In this document: piece by piece, positions 1 through 8,657 of the stretch
How the letters are laid out: every line of letters starts with the position of its first letter
How positions within the stretch are numbered: the stretch's first letter is position 1
NCBI GenBank assembly: GCA_015057865.1
Contig: SVDH01000022.1
Location: 1 to 36,308, forward strand
Direction: 5' to 3'
Origin: Lachnospiraceae bacterium
GTDB lineage: Bacteria > Bacillota > Clostridia > Lachnospirales > Lachnospiraceae
Length of the DNA stretch: 36,308 nt
Program-made: the position numbers and the translations under genes
The notes under the pieces: generated by a model
Told to the model about the DNA's origin: nothing
The model's database searches: none
Seen by the model: only the letters and a program-made list of their open reading frames with translations

Positions 1-108
1 GAATATTAACATATTTGCGAAAGTTTTTCCTGCGAAATCACCTCAAATACACCCTACTATATCTGAATTTGCCGAGTACGAATGATCGCGAACATAATAA
101 ACGATGCA

Positions 109-163
109 GAAAAAAGACCGTATCCGCGAGAGCTTGCTCCCGAAAGGATACGGTCTTATTTTA
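109..163 (-). terminator. Terminator downstream of the bile salt hydrolase gene
   Basis: A 12-bp perfect stem (AAGACCGTATCC at 114-125 with its complement at 146-157) encloses a 20-nt loop that can form a short inner GAGC/GCTC hairpin. On the minus strand the stem is followed by a run of six T, and it lies just past the stop of the minus-strand gene ending at 183. The plus-strand side also ends in a T-rich stretch, so it may work in both directions. Nothing else is recognisable in bases 1-108. Confidence 0.85.
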
Positions 164-182
164 TTGATAGCGCACTGGAGGT

Positions 183-1157
183 TCAGTTCTGTTCATGAAT
201 CTGCTCTTCCGTGATCAGCGGGTATCGGGAAAGATCTGTCCCGTCCAGATTCTCTTTGTGCATATCTACCTTCGAAATCTGATGATTGTCATAGCAGTTG
301 TAATACTGAACCCCTGTCCGGGTATTAAAGCAGGAAGTATAGATCGTGATTTCGTATTTTTCGTTTCCAAGGTTGCAGAGCCCGCGCGGCTGCGCGACAG
401 ATTCGAGTATGTGGAAGAACTGGCTGACGCTCGACATTTCATCATCCTTTGAAAGGGAATTCATTTTTGTGAACGCGACCCGTGCAAATCTGGATTGTGA
501 TGAAAGATCACCCGGAAGCCCGATGCCGCCCATTCCTCTGCTGTAGGCATCCAGATCAAGGCCGGTGCTGAACGTGTTTTCCGGATTTGTGGTCTGAAGA
601 TGCCTGTAGTTATTGAGGCTGAACAGTTGTTGATCAAATGGCGGATTATTGGTCATTACACCCACAGGGTTATCATAGACCCTGAGACCGTCTTTGACAG
701 ATTCAACTGTGATCGCTTTGTCTTTGTCCGCAACGATCCAGTGAAGCGGAGACAGGGGAAGCTGGTCGCTGAACGGAATATTTACAAGATTGATTCTGTC
801 GAGTAGGATGCGTGCATCCGCTGTGGTTTTGCACTGACTGAGGATCCAGGGAATCAGTTCAAACGGTGAAATATTATCTTTGTCTGCAGATTCTTCGAAA
901 TAGCAAGCGTTGCCTGCAAAGTTCAGTCCGGCCATCCCGAGTCCTTTTTCGTTAACTGCTTCATAATAAAGGGGATATTGATCTGCCACAAAGGCGGTGC
1001 CGATCATTGCATAATGATGGCTCATCTGCCCTTTTCTTCTGAAATCAAAACGATAATCTCTTGGGGTGACAACCACTTCTTCACCATAAGAGAATTCATA
1101 ATCAAATGTTCTCCCAAAATAAAAGTCCTTTGTTTGATAAGTAGCTGCTGTACACAT
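183..1157 (-). CDS. bsh: Bile salt hydrolase (choloylglycine hydrolase family)
   Basis: This is an Ntn-hydrolase that cleaves the amide bond of glycine- or taurine-conjugated bile acids, releasing free bile acid and amino acid; these enzymes are normally cytoplasmic. The 324-residue length is typical. Cys2 directly follows the initiator Met and would become the N-terminal nucleophile after Met removal. Other family signatures are GRTFDYE (R16, D19), GLNF with N79, MTNNPPF near residues 167-172, and the SRFARVAF segment with R221. The GMGGIGLPGDLSS segment is typical of bile salt hydrolases and argues against penicillin V acylase, although the two cannot be fully separated by eye. A GGAGGG ribosome binding site precedes the start. 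The gene is monocistronic, with its own promoter and terminator. Confidence 0.92.
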   Translation of the reverse strand: MCTAATYQTKDFYFGRTFDYEFSYGEEVVVTPRDYRFDFRRKGQMSHHYAMIGTAFVADQYPLYYEAVNEKGLGMAGLNFAGNACYFEESADKDNISPFELIPWILSQCKTTADARILLDRINLVNIPFSDQLPLSPLHWIVADKDKAITVESVKDGLRVYDNPVGVMTNNPPFDQQLFSLNNYRHLQTTNPENTFSTGLDLDAYSRGMGGIGLPGDLSSQSRFARVAFTKMNSLSKDDEMSSVSQFFHILESVAQPRGLCNLGNEKYEITIYTSCFNTRTGVQYYNCYDNHQISKVDMHKENLDGTDLSRYPLITEEQIHEQN

Positions 1158-1192
1158 ATAATTGCCCTCCGTATGGTTGTCTTTTTGATACT

Positions 1193-1222
1193 ATTATAAA
1201 CAAGAATCGCAAATCCAGGCAA
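1193..1222 (-). promoter_or_regulatory. Predicted promoter of the bile salt hydrolase gene
   Basis: On the minus strand, TTGCCT (1222-1217) and TATAAT (1198-1193) are separated by 18 bp, about 36 bp upstream of the start codon. The -10 is perfect and the -35 partial. Confidence 0.6.
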
Positions 1223-1236
1223 CCAGGCAACGTTTC

Positions 1237-1284
1237 AAAACAAGCCTTGCGCCGTAACCAGTATTACGGCATGAGGCTTGTTTT
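1237..1284. terminator. Long hairpin, possible bidirectional terminator
   Basis: Arms 1237-1257 and 1264-1284 pair over 11 bp (AAAACAAGCCT) and 7 bp (GCCGTAA), separated by a 3-nt internal mismatch, with a 6-nt loop. The outer ends are A-rich on one side and T-rich on the other, as in a bidirectional terminator. No obvious gene ends here: it sits upstream of both the minus-strand bile salt hydrolase and the plus-strand lipoprotein gene. Confidence 0.55.
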
Positions 1285-1521
1285 ATGTTCTAAAATATGG
1301 CAGCAATATTCCGCTCGGGCCCTAAATATCTTATAATAGCTATGTGTGGAAAATACCAGACTCTGGCGGCCTTTTTTCCGGAAAAGGTTTATACCGCTAT
1401 CCCAATAAAGAACTGTTTGCCAAAAACAGAGATATTATTGAGAAGAAGCTCGTTCGGTAATAATGGAAATTCTTCTTAATTTTCAGTATAATCTATAAAA
1501 ACATATTAGGAGGACCAGATC
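1285..1521 (+). promoter_or_regulatory. Intergenic stretch with a candidate promoter for the lipoprotein gene
   Basis: A TATAAT at 1487-1492 lies 30 bp before the start of the lipoprotein gene, with only a weak -35 (TGGAAA at 1464-1469, 17-bp spacing). An AGGAGG ribosome binding site follows at 1508-1513. The rest of the gap, including a 60-codon reading frame at 1297-1479, shows no protein features and is taken as non-coding. Confidence 0.45.
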
Positions 1522-1974
1522 ATGGTGAAGAAAAAACTATTTGTAATACCGGCGGTTGTTCTTGGCATAACAGCGCTTTTGGCGGGCTGCGGGAGCAAGA
1601 CACCGTTGACAATGGATATGGCAGAAGACGGATCGTCTTGTACCATAACATTTGACAAAGCGACGCTTGATGAAAATACCATGACCGGAACGCTTACCGT
1701 AGGCGAGAATGATACGGTCGTCGTTGAACAGGAAATGGAAGGAGACGGTACAGGTACTGTGAAGTTCATTCCGGCGGACGGGGCGGCTCTTTCGGATGAA
1801 GATGCCACATTAGATGAACTGGAAGGCGCGCTCGATGATGAGAATGCTGCGTTTGAACTGGTTGCATCCGGATCAGGCTCAGAAACATACACGATTGCAG
1901 CGGGGGATTACTATCTTGCCGTAACTGCAGAAAACAAAGCGACCGGAACCGTGACCATCCGGGTAGAGGAGTAG
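1522..1974 (+). CDS. Small secreted lipoprotein of unknown function
   Basis: This 150-residue protein starts with a lipoprotein signal: Lys residues 3-5, a hydrophobic stretch and the lipobox LAGC with Cys23, the expected lipidation site. The mature part is acidic (rich in Asp, Glu, Thr and Gly) and appears to be one beta-rich domain; the repeated Thr/Val patterning suggests an immunoglobulin-like or beta-sandwich fold. It would be anchored to the outer face of the membrane. I do not recognise a specific family. The start is set by AGGAGG with 8-nt spacing. The gene ends 38 bp before the MBL-fold gene, so the two may be co-transcribed. Confidence 0.8.
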   Translation: MVKKKLFVIPAVVLGITALLAGCGSKTPLTMDMAEDGSSCTITFDKATLDENTMTGTLTVGENDTVVVEQEMEGDGTGTVKFIPADGAALSDEDATLDELEGALDDENAAFELVASGSGSETYTIAAGDYYLAVTAENKATGTVTIRVEE

Positions 1975-2012
1975 ACAGATCTGTTTGCCGTAGATTTGTA
2001 AGAGGGAAAACG

Positions 2013-2870
2013 ATGATCATCCGCAATCTGATTGAGAATACAGAAGGCGCAAATGCCTGCACTCCGCAGCATGGATTGAGCTTCTATATTGAAACGAAAA
2101 GACATAAGATCCTGTCGGACTTCGGACCGGGAGAGGACATGCTTGCCAATGCGGAAAAGCTTGGGATCGATCTGAAGCAGGTGGACATTGCCGTGTTAAG
2201 CCACGGGCACTATGACCATTCCGGCGGGCTCCCGGCTTTTGCCCGGCTGAACCCGGATGCCGCGATCTATCTTCATGCAAAGGCGGACAAGCCGTATTAT
2301 TCCTTTGACGGGAAAGAAAAAGGGTATCGCTATATCGGCATCGCCCCGGAGATCATGGCGCTTAAACAGGTTCGTCTGCTGTCAGATGATTTTGTGATCG
2401 ATGATGAATTGTCTGTGTTTGGCAATTTGACGGGATGTATGGAAAAACAGATAGCGGCCGGTAACGACAGAAGGATTCCGGCTACAAACCGTTATCTTAT
2501 GATAAAAGAAGGCGAAACGTATATCAAAGACGATTTTTCTCATGAGCAGTGTCTGGTGATTCGGGAAGATGGGAAATGTGTCCTGATCTCAGGATGTGCA
2601 CACAGCGGGATCTTAAATATTCTGGACCGTTATGAGGAAATCCATCACAGCCTGCCGGATGCCGTGGTCAGCGGGTTCCATCTGATGAAAAAGAAGGATT
2701 ACACAGAAGATGAATGTGACGAGATCCGTGCGATCGCGCGGGAACTGACGACATATCCGACGCGCTTTTACACCTGTCACTGTACGGGACTCGCGGCTTA
2801 TGAAATGTTAAAAGAGATCATGGGCGATCAGCTTTCCTACGTGCATTGCGGGGATGAAGTGATTGTCTGA
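2013..2870 (+). CDS. MBL-fold metallo-hydrolase (COG1237-like)
   Basis: This 285-residue protein belongs to the metallo-beta-lactamase superfamily. The signature HxHxDH is present as H64-G-H66-Y-D68-H69 within SHGHYDHSGG. Further likely metal ligands are in ISGCAHSG (about residue 195) and VSGFHLM (about residue 220), with a late TCHCTG motif. The pattern matches the COG1237 group, often labelled 7,8-dihydropterin-6-yl-methyl-4-(beta-D-ribofuranosyl)aminobenzene 5'-phosphate synthase-like; true substrates in bacteria are mostly unknown. No signal peptide is visible, so it is cytoplasmic. The start follows an AGAGGG ribosome binding site. The formate dehydrogenase flavoprotein gene begins 31 bp downstream and could share the transcript. 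Confidence 0.85.
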   Translation: MIIRNLIENTEGANACTPQHGLSFYIETKRHKILSDFGPGEDMLANAEKLGIDLKQVDIAVLSHGHYDHSGGLPAFARLNPDAAIYLHAKADKPYYSFDGKEKGYRYIGIAPEIMALKQVRLLSDDFVIDDELSVFGNLTGCMEKQIAAGNDRRIPATNRYLMIKEGETYIKDDFSHEQCLVIREDGKCVLISGCAHSGILNILDRYEEIHHSLPDAVVSGFHLMKKKDYTEDECDEIRAIARELTTYPTRFYTCHCTGLAAYEMLKEIMGDQLSYVHCGDEVIV

Positions 2871-2901
2871 ATCGTAAGGGGTTGAATGGGAGGAAGTACT
2901 G

Positions 2902-4737
2902 ATGAGAGAATTGCCGCGAAAGGGAAATATGAATGACCGGATCGACACAGTCCTTCATAAATTCCGGTCCAGGATGAGTTCTTATCCGCCCGGAATGTGT
3001 CCGATCTCGTTATATCGTTCGCTGCTGCAGATTTCGATGAACCAGTCCTGCGGCAAGTGTGTTCCGTGCAAAGACGGTCTGGTGGAAGTAGACCGTATGC
3101 TCCATGAGATTCTGATCGGGGCTGCGGATGAAGAAGCGCCGAAGCGACTGGAAAACATGTGCCGTATGATCATGGAAACGGCAGACTGTGCAGTGGGGAT
3201 TTCGGCGGCACATCTGATCCTTGACAGCCTGGAACAGTTTGCGGATGAATATGAGAGTCATATCACCCATCATAGCTGCGTTGCCCAGGTGAAACAGACC
3301 ATCCCGTGTGTCACATTGTGCCCGGCCCATGTCAATGTACCGGGATATGTTGCGCTGATCAAAGAGGAAGATTATGCGGGTGCCGTCCGTCTGATCCGGG
3401 ATCGGAATCCTTTCCCGACAGCCTGTGCGATGATCTGTGAGCATCCGTGTGAGAAACGATGCAGGCGGGCACTGGTCGATGATCCCATTAATATCCGGGG
3501 ACTGAAAAAATACGCAATTGACCGGACACAGCCGGAAGAGGTGGCCAATCCGAACAAGAATGTCAGCACAGGGAAAAGGGTTGCTGTGATCGGCGCCGGA
3601 CCGTCCGGGTTGACTGCCGCATATTATCTGTCGCTGATGGGACATGCCGTCACTGTATATGAAGAACATGAAAAAGCCGGCGGGATGCTCCGCTACGGCA
3701 TACCTGAATACCGGCTTCCCAAAAATGATCTGGACAGAGATATTGATGCGATCCTGGCTGCCGGAGATATTACGATTCACTATAACACCAAAATCGGGCG
3801 CGATATCTCTTTTTCACAGATCAGGGAAACATCGGATGCCGTTTATCTGGGACTTGGCGCACAGATCGGAAACCGTATGCCTGTAGACGGGGCAGATGCG
3901 AAGAATGTGATCCCGGCAGCTGATTTTCTGCAGCTGGCGGCAGATGGGGATCTGCCGGATCTGACAGGAAAGAAGGTAGCGCTGATCGGCGGCGGCAATG
4001 TTGCAATGGACGCGGCCCGTACAGCGGTTCGCCTAAAGGCAGAATCCGTACATGTATTTACCAGAAAACGGGATGACTATACTGCGCTGGAGGAGGAAAT
4101 CGTCGGGGCGATGCAGGAAGGCGTTCGCTTCCGTACACTGCTTTCCTTTTTGAATATTGAGACAGATCCGGAGACCGATGAAGTCCGTGCATTATGGCTG
4201 CAGCCCCAGATCGTCGGACCTTATGATGAATATGGCATGATGACGACAGAACATTCGAGTAATTACCCCTATCGGTTTAAATGTGATTATCTGATCCTGG
4301 CGGTAGGTCAGCGGAGTGATGTGGAACGTTTCGTGTCAGCAGGAATTCCTGTGGAACGGGGGCGGATCCTCGCTGATACGACAGGAAGTATCCATGGATT
4401 TGATGGTGTATTTGCCGGAGGGGATTGCGTAACGGGACCGTCTACTGCGATCAATGCGATCGCTGCAGGACAGGTGGCTGCTTACAATATCGATGAATAT
4501 CTCGGATACCATCACAAGATCCCTTGCGATGTCAAGGTGCCCCCGGCGCTGCCGAATCCGTGCATCCCGACAGGAAGGGCACAGATCGAGGAGAAGGATC
4601 CTTTTGAACGAAAAGAAGATTTTTCATTTGTGGAACTGCCTATGACCTATGAGGAAGCGATGCGGGAAACCGAACGCTGTCTGCGGTGTGACCATCACGG
4701 ATGTGGTGTTTTGGATGGGGGATTTGGAGATGTCTGA
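2902..4737 (+). CDS. NuoF-cluster/GltD-type NAD(P)H-linked flavoprotein, formate dehydrogenase partner
   Basis: This 611-residue cytoplasmic iron-sulfur flavoprotein probably passes electrons between formate dehydrogenase and a pyridine nucleotide. Residues about 30-125 resemble the [4Fe-4S] domain of NuoF (SCGKCVPC, C50/C53/C56, and C96 in DCAVG), but the FMN/NADH-binding core of NuoF is absent. Residues about 130-210 are a glutamate-synthase-small-subunit-type Fe-S domain (C136, C140, C175, C179, C183, C187). A GAGPSG FAD fold starts near 231, GGGNVAMDAA marks the second nucleotide-binding fold, and GGDCVTGPSTAINAI closes the FAD site. The C terminus carries CLRC and further Cys. GGGAGG at 2888-2893 supports this start. 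It overlaps the formate dehydrogenase gene by 8 bp. A close paralogue lies at 9722-11554. NADH versus NADPH cannot be decided by eye. Confidence 0.85.
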   Translation: MRELPRKGNMNDRIDTVLHKFRSRMSSYPPGMCPISLYRSLLQISMNQSCGKCVPCKDGLVEVDRMLHEILIGAADEEAPKRLENMCRMIMETADCAVGISAAHLILDSLEQFADEYESHITHHSCVAQVKQTIPCVTLCPAHVNVPGYVALIKEEDYAGAVRLIRDRNPFPTACAMICEHPCEKRCRRALVDDPINIRGLKKYAIDRTQPEEVANPNKNVSTGKRVAVIGAGPSGLTAAYYLSLMGHAVTVYEEHEKAGGMLRYGIPEYRLPKNDLDRDIDAILAAGDITIHYNTKIGRDISFSQIRETSDAVYLGLGAQIGNRMPVDGADAKNVIPAADFLQLAADGDLPDLTGKKVALIGGGNVAMDAARTAVRLKAESVHVFTRKRDDYTALEEEIVGAMQEGVRFRTLLSFLNIETDPETDEVRALWLQPQIVGPYDEYGMMTTEHSSNYPYRFKCDYLILAVGQRSDVERFVSAGIPVERGRILADTTGSIHGFDGVFAGGDCVTGPSTAINAIAAGQVAAYNIDEYLGYHHKIPCDVKVPPALPNPCIPTGRAQIEEKDPFERKEDFSFVELPMTYEEAMRETERCLRCDHHGCGVLDGGFGDV

Positions 4738-7459
4738 AAAGATTACGATCACGATCAATCAACAGGTATTTACAATAGAGCCGAATATGACGATCCTTGA
4801 TGCGGCACGCAGTAATGGAATATCTGTTCCGACGCTGTGTTATCTGGAGGGCGTTTCCGATGTCGGTATGTGCCGCCTTTGCATGGTGGAAGTGGACGGA
4901 TTTGAGAATCTGCTCCCGGCCTGCAGAACGAAGATCAAAGATGGTATGTGTATCACGACAGAAAGTGAGCGTCTGACCGCTTATCGGAAGGAAATCTTAA
5001 ACCTTCTTCTGGCAAATCATAATCTGGATTGTATGAGCTGCCCGTCAAACGGAAGCTGCGAACTGCAGGAGCTTTGCAATCTGTATGATGTGGAGCATAC
5101 AAGCTATCGCGGCATGAGATCGGAACACGGTGAACTGCTGGACAGAAAGCTCGAGGATAATCCATATCTGAGCTATGACCCGAATAAATGCATCCGGTGT
5201 CAGCGCTGCATTAATGCCTGTCATAAGGTCGCATGCAACGGTGTCCTGGTCAGCGGCAGAAGCGGAAACATGCTGACGGTTGCCGCACCGTTTGGAGCAG
5301 ACTATAAGGAGTCCGGCTGCGAATCCTGCGGAAACTGTGCGAGCGTGTGTCCGACCGGGGCATTGACCTTGAAGAGAAAAAAGGCTTACCGAAGCTGGGA
5401 AGTAGAACGCGTCAGAACGACCTGTCCGCATTGCGCAACGGGATGTCAGTTAAACCTGCTGGTAAAGGACAATAAAATCGTAGATGTGGAAGCGGCAGAC
5501 GGTCCCGCGAATCATAAACGTCTATGTGTCAAAGGACGTTCTGCGAGCTTTGATTTTATTCATGCGGAAGACAGATTGACAAAACCGCTGATCAGAGAGC
5601 ATCGGTCAGATCCTTTCCGGGAAGTATCCTGGGAGGAAGCAATCTCTTTTACGGCAAAACGGTTTCTTTCCCTGAAGGAACAATACGGCGGTGATGTGCT
5701 TGCCGGTTTTGCATGCTCCCGTTCGACAAATGAAGATGTCTACATGGTACAGAAGATGGTGCGTACCTGTTTCGGCTCCAACAATACCGATAACTGCGCA
5801 CGTGTCTGTCATTCGGCTTCTGTTGCCGGACTGGCGATGACACTCGGATCCGGTGCGATGACCAATCCGATCCATGATATCACGAGTGATGTGGACTGCA
5901 TTCTTCTGGTCGGGTCAAACCCGGAGGAAGCACATCCTGTGGTCGGGATGCAGATCAGAAAAGCAGTGCAAAACGGAACGCGTCTGATCGTCGTGGACCC
6001 ACGTGAGATCGGATTGACCAAATACGCGGACATTCATCTGAAGCTCAGACCGGGGACCAATGTTGCTTTTGCAAATGGTATGATGCATGTCATGATCAAA
6101 GAAGATCTGATCGACCATGATTTCGTCAGAGATTATACCGAAGGGTTTGAAACATTAAAGCAGCTGGTGGAAGAATATACACCGGAAAAGGTCGGAGAAA
6201 TCTGTCATATCGATCCGGACCGGCTGATCGAAGCTGCACGGATCTACGCAAAGGCAAAAAAAGCGCCGATCATCTATTGTCTGGGTGTGACTGAGCACAC
6301 CGCCGGAACAGAGGGCGTGATGTCTTTGTCAAACATAGCTGCATTGTGCGGCAAAATCGGCAGGAGTGGCTGTGGTGTCAATCCGCTCAGAGGCCAGAAC
6401 AACGTACAGGGCGCCTGCGATATGGGTGCACAGGCAACAGACTATCCCGGATATCAGAAGGTGAATAACCCGGATGTTTTGAAAAAGTTTGAGGAAGCAT
6501 GGGGTGTGCCGCTCAATCCGAAACCGGGACTGAAAGCAACGGAATGTTTCCCTGCGGCAATTGAGGGAAAGATCAAGGGATTGTATATCTGCGGTGAGGA
6601 TCCGATCGTGTCTGAACCGGATACCCATCATATCGTGAAAGCCCTTGAAAGTCTGGAGTTTCTGGTCGTGCAGGATCTGTTCCTGACGAAAACGGCACAG
6701 TATGCAGACGTTGTTCTTCCTGCGGTCAGCTACGCAGAAAAAGAAGGTACTTTTACCAATACCGAGCGACGGGTACAGCGTGTTCGAAAAGCCGTTTCTC
6801 TGCCGGGGGATATGAGACCCGATACGGAGATCATTTTTGATCTCATGAATGCAATGGGATATCCGCAGGAATATCTGACGCCGGCACAGATCATGGATGA
6901 GATCGCACAGGTGACGCCAAGCTACCATGGAATCAGCCATGCGCGTCTGGATGCAGAGGGCGGCCTGCAGTGGCCATGCCCGGAGAAGGATCATCCCGGC
7001 ACGCCGATCATGCATGCAGGAGGACCGGTCAGAGGGTGTGTGCTGCTCTATCCGGCAGCATATCAGCCGGCAGCCGAATTGCCGGATGAAGACTTTCCGT
7101 TCCTGTTAAATACAGGTCGCATCCTTTATCATTATAATGCAGCATCGATCACAGGGCGCGCACCGGGATTAATGGACATTTCGGGGGAAGGCTTCATTGA
7201 GGTGCATTTCAGGGATGCAGAAAGACTGCAGATCAGGAATGGAGAGCGCATCCGCGTCAGTAGCAGAAGAGGTGAGATCACAGCAACGGCACGGGTTGGA
7301 AGAAAGGTGTCAGAAGGAGAAGTCTGGATGCCGTTCCATTTTGAAGATTCCCCCGTCAATCAGCTGACAAACGCAGCAGTTGATGAGATCGCGCGGATAC
7401 CGGAATATAAAGTATGTGCCGTCAGACTCGGCAGGATTGCATCAAATGACACAGAATGA
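4730..7459 (+). CDS. fdhA: Formate dehydrogenase catalytic subunit, molybdopterin type with NuoG-like N terminus
   Basis: This 909-residue enzyme should oxidise formate to CO2 or catalyse the reverse. In order: a [2Fe-2S] domain (C37, C48, C51, C65), a His-Cys3 [4Fe-4S] site (H97, C101, C104, C110), two [4Fe-4S] clusters (C154/157/160/164 and C197/200/203/207), the molybdopterin-domain cluster (C232, C235, C239, C266), then the Mo/W-bis-MGD body and C-terminal dinucleotide-binding domain. The active-site segment ARVCHSAS has Cys360 (codon TGT), where selenoenzymes have Sec. No twin-arginine signal is visible, so it is cytoplasmic. An upstream in-frame ATG at 4649 is possible, but 4730 begins directly with the ferredoxin fold, follows a GGGGGA site and overlaps the flavoprotein stop. 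Other molybdopterin oxidoreductases are possible, but domain order and the active-site motif favour formate dehydrogenase. Confidence 0.88.
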   Translation: MSEKITITINQQVFTIEPNMTILDAARSNGISVPTLCYLEGVSDVGMCRLCMVEVDGFENLLPACRTKIKDGMCITTESERLTAYRKEILNLLLANHNLDCMSCPSNGSCELQELCNLYDVEHTSYRGMRSEHGELLDRKLEDNPYLSYDPNKCIRCQRCINACHKVACNGVLVSGRSGNMLTVAAPFGADYKESGCESCGNCASVCPTGALTLKRKKAYRSWEVERVRTTCPHCATGCQLNLLVKDNKIVDVEAADGPANHKRLCVKGRSASFDFIHAEDRLTKPLIREHRSDPFREVSWEEAISFTAKRFLSLKEQYGGDVLAGFACSRSTNEDVYMVQKMVRTCFGSNNTDNCARVCHSASVAGLAMTLGSGAMTNPIHDITSDVDCILLVGSNPEEAHPVVGMQIRKAVQNGTRLIVVDPREIGLTKYADIHLKLRPGTNVAFANGMMHVMIKEDLIDHDFVRDYTEGFETLKQLVEEYTPEKVGEICHIDPDRLIEAARIYAKAKKAPIIYCLGVTEHTAGTEGVMSLSNIAALCGKIGRSGCGVNPLRGQNNVQGACDMGAQATDYPGYQKVNNPDVLKKFEEAWGVPLNPKPGLKATECFPAAIEGKIKGLYICGEDPIVSEPDTHHIVKALESLEFLVVQDLFLTKTAQYADVVLPAVSYAEKEGTFTNTERRVQRVRKAVSLPGDMRPDTEIIFDLMNAMGYPQEYLTPAQIMDEIAQVTPSYHGISHARLDAEGGLQWPCPEKDHPGTPIMHAGGPVRGCVLLYPAAYQPAAELPDEDFPFLLNTGRILYHYNAASITGRAPGLMDISGEGFIEVHFRDAERLQIRNGERIRVSSRRGEITATARVGRKVSEGEVWMPFHFEDSPVNQLTNAAVDEIARIPEYKVCAVRLGRIASNDTE

Positions 7460-7484
7460 AAATCCGTGATAAAGGAGAGATAAA

Positions 7485-8657
7485 ATGAGTCGTGAGCAGA
7501 TCAGATGTCCGCATTGCGGTGAAGTATTTACGATAGATGAAACCAATTACGATTCGATCGTAAAGCAGATCAGAGATCATGAGTTTCAGGAAGAGATCCG
7601 GAAAAGAGAACAGTTCCTGAAAGAGCAGCAGGATGCAAACATCCGGCTGCTTAAGATGGAGCAGGAAGCGAATCTGGAAAAGGAGCTTGCAAAGTACAAA
7701 GAGCAGGTCGGAAATCTGAAGCGTGATCTGATCGTGCAGGAGGAAAAAGCAAAAGCGGAGCAAGCCGCCAGAGAAACAGAAAAGCAGCTTGCGGTGGAGA
7801 AGGTACAGGCGAAGCTGAAAGAAGAGATGGAGCAGATGCTGCTCGAAAAGGATAAGGAGATCGAAAAGCAGCAGGAGCTGGTTCAGCAGTACAAAGATTT
7901 TAAGGCGCGGCAGTCGACCAAGATGGTCGGCGAGTCACTCGAACAGCACTGCGCGTATGAATTCAACAAATACCGGATGGGAATGTTCCCGCAGGCATAT
8001 TTTGAAAAAGACAATGACGCGCGCACCGGTTCAAAGGGGGATTTCATTTTCAGAGATTATGATGCAGACGGTGAGACAGAGATCATCTCCATCATGTTTG
8101 AGATGAAAAATGAAAATGAGACGACGGCGACAAAGCATAAGAATGAGGATTTTTTAAAGGAACTTGATAAGGACAGAAATGAAAAGGGCTGCGAGTATGC
8201 CATCCTGGTCTCGCTCCTTGAAGCAGACAATGAACTCTATAATGAAGGGATCGTGGATGTTTCATACCGGTATCCGAAGATGTACGTGATCCGCCCGCAG
8301 TTTTTCATTCCGATCATTACGATCTTAAGAAATGCCGCACTGAATACTGTTTCCTATAAGAAGGAACTGGCGCTGGAAAAAGAACACAACCTGGACATCA
8401 CACATTTTGAAGAAAACATGGAAGACTTCAAACAGCGGTTCGGAAAGAACTACGAATTGGCAGCGCGGAAGTTTAAAGAAGCGATTGAGGATATCGACAA
8501 GACGATCAAAAACCTTGAAAAAACAAAAGCCGCATTGCTTTCTTCTGAAAACAATTTACGGCTCGCCAACAATAAGGCACAGGATCTGAGTATAAAAAAA
8601 CTGACGAAGAATGCGCCTTCGCTCAGGGAACAGTTTGAAGCGTTAAAACAGGAATAA
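7485..8657 (+). CDS. DUF2130 family coiled-coil protein
   Basis: This 390-residue cytoplasmic protein opens with a zinc-ribbon-like CPHC (C8, C11), followed by a long charged coiled coil rich in Glu, Lys and Gln at about residues 20-145. A globular domain from about 150 to 290 (KMVGESLEQHC, then GSKGDFIFRDYD and FEMKNE) matches the DUF2130 family as I recall it; the D...E.K pattern is reminiscent of PD-(D/E)xK nuclease folds, but that is inference. A second helical stretch ends the protein. The molecular function is unknown. An AAAGGAG site precedes the ATG. It lies 25 bp after the formate dehydrogenase gene and may be read through from it. Its stop abuts the stop of the convergent hydrolase gene with no gap. 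Confidence 0.82.
   Translation: MSREQIRCPHCGEVFTIDETNYDSIVKQIRDHEFQEEIRKREQFLKEQQDANIRLLKMEQEANLEKELAKYKEQVGNLKRDLIVQEEKAKAEQAARETEKQLAVEKVQAKLKEEMEQMLLEKDKEIEKQQELVQQYKDFKARQSTKMVGESLEQHCAYEFNKYRMGMFPQAYFEKDNDARTGSKGDFIFRDYDADGETEIISIMFEMKNENETTATKHKNEDFLKELDKDRNEKGCEYAILVSLLEADNELYNEGIVDVSYRYPKMYVIRPQFFIPIITILRNAALNTVSYKKELALEKEHNLDITHFEENMEDFKQRFGKNYELAARKFKEAIEDIDKTIKNLEKTKAALLSSENNLRLANNKAQDLSIKKLTKNAPSLREQFEALKQE

Noticed and set aside
1297-1479. 60-codon reading frame in the gap before the lipoprotein gene
   Set aside because: There is no convincing ribosome binding site, no domain or signal peptide, and it overlaps the promoter region of the lipoprotein gene.
3010-3780. 256-codon minus-strand reading frame
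   Set aside because: It is antisense to the first flavoprotein gene, with no ribosome binding site or recognisable motifs.
5801-5815. Selenocysteine codon in the formate dehydrogenase
   Set aside because: The catalytic codon is TGT (Cys) and the frame is open throughout without an in-frame TGA.
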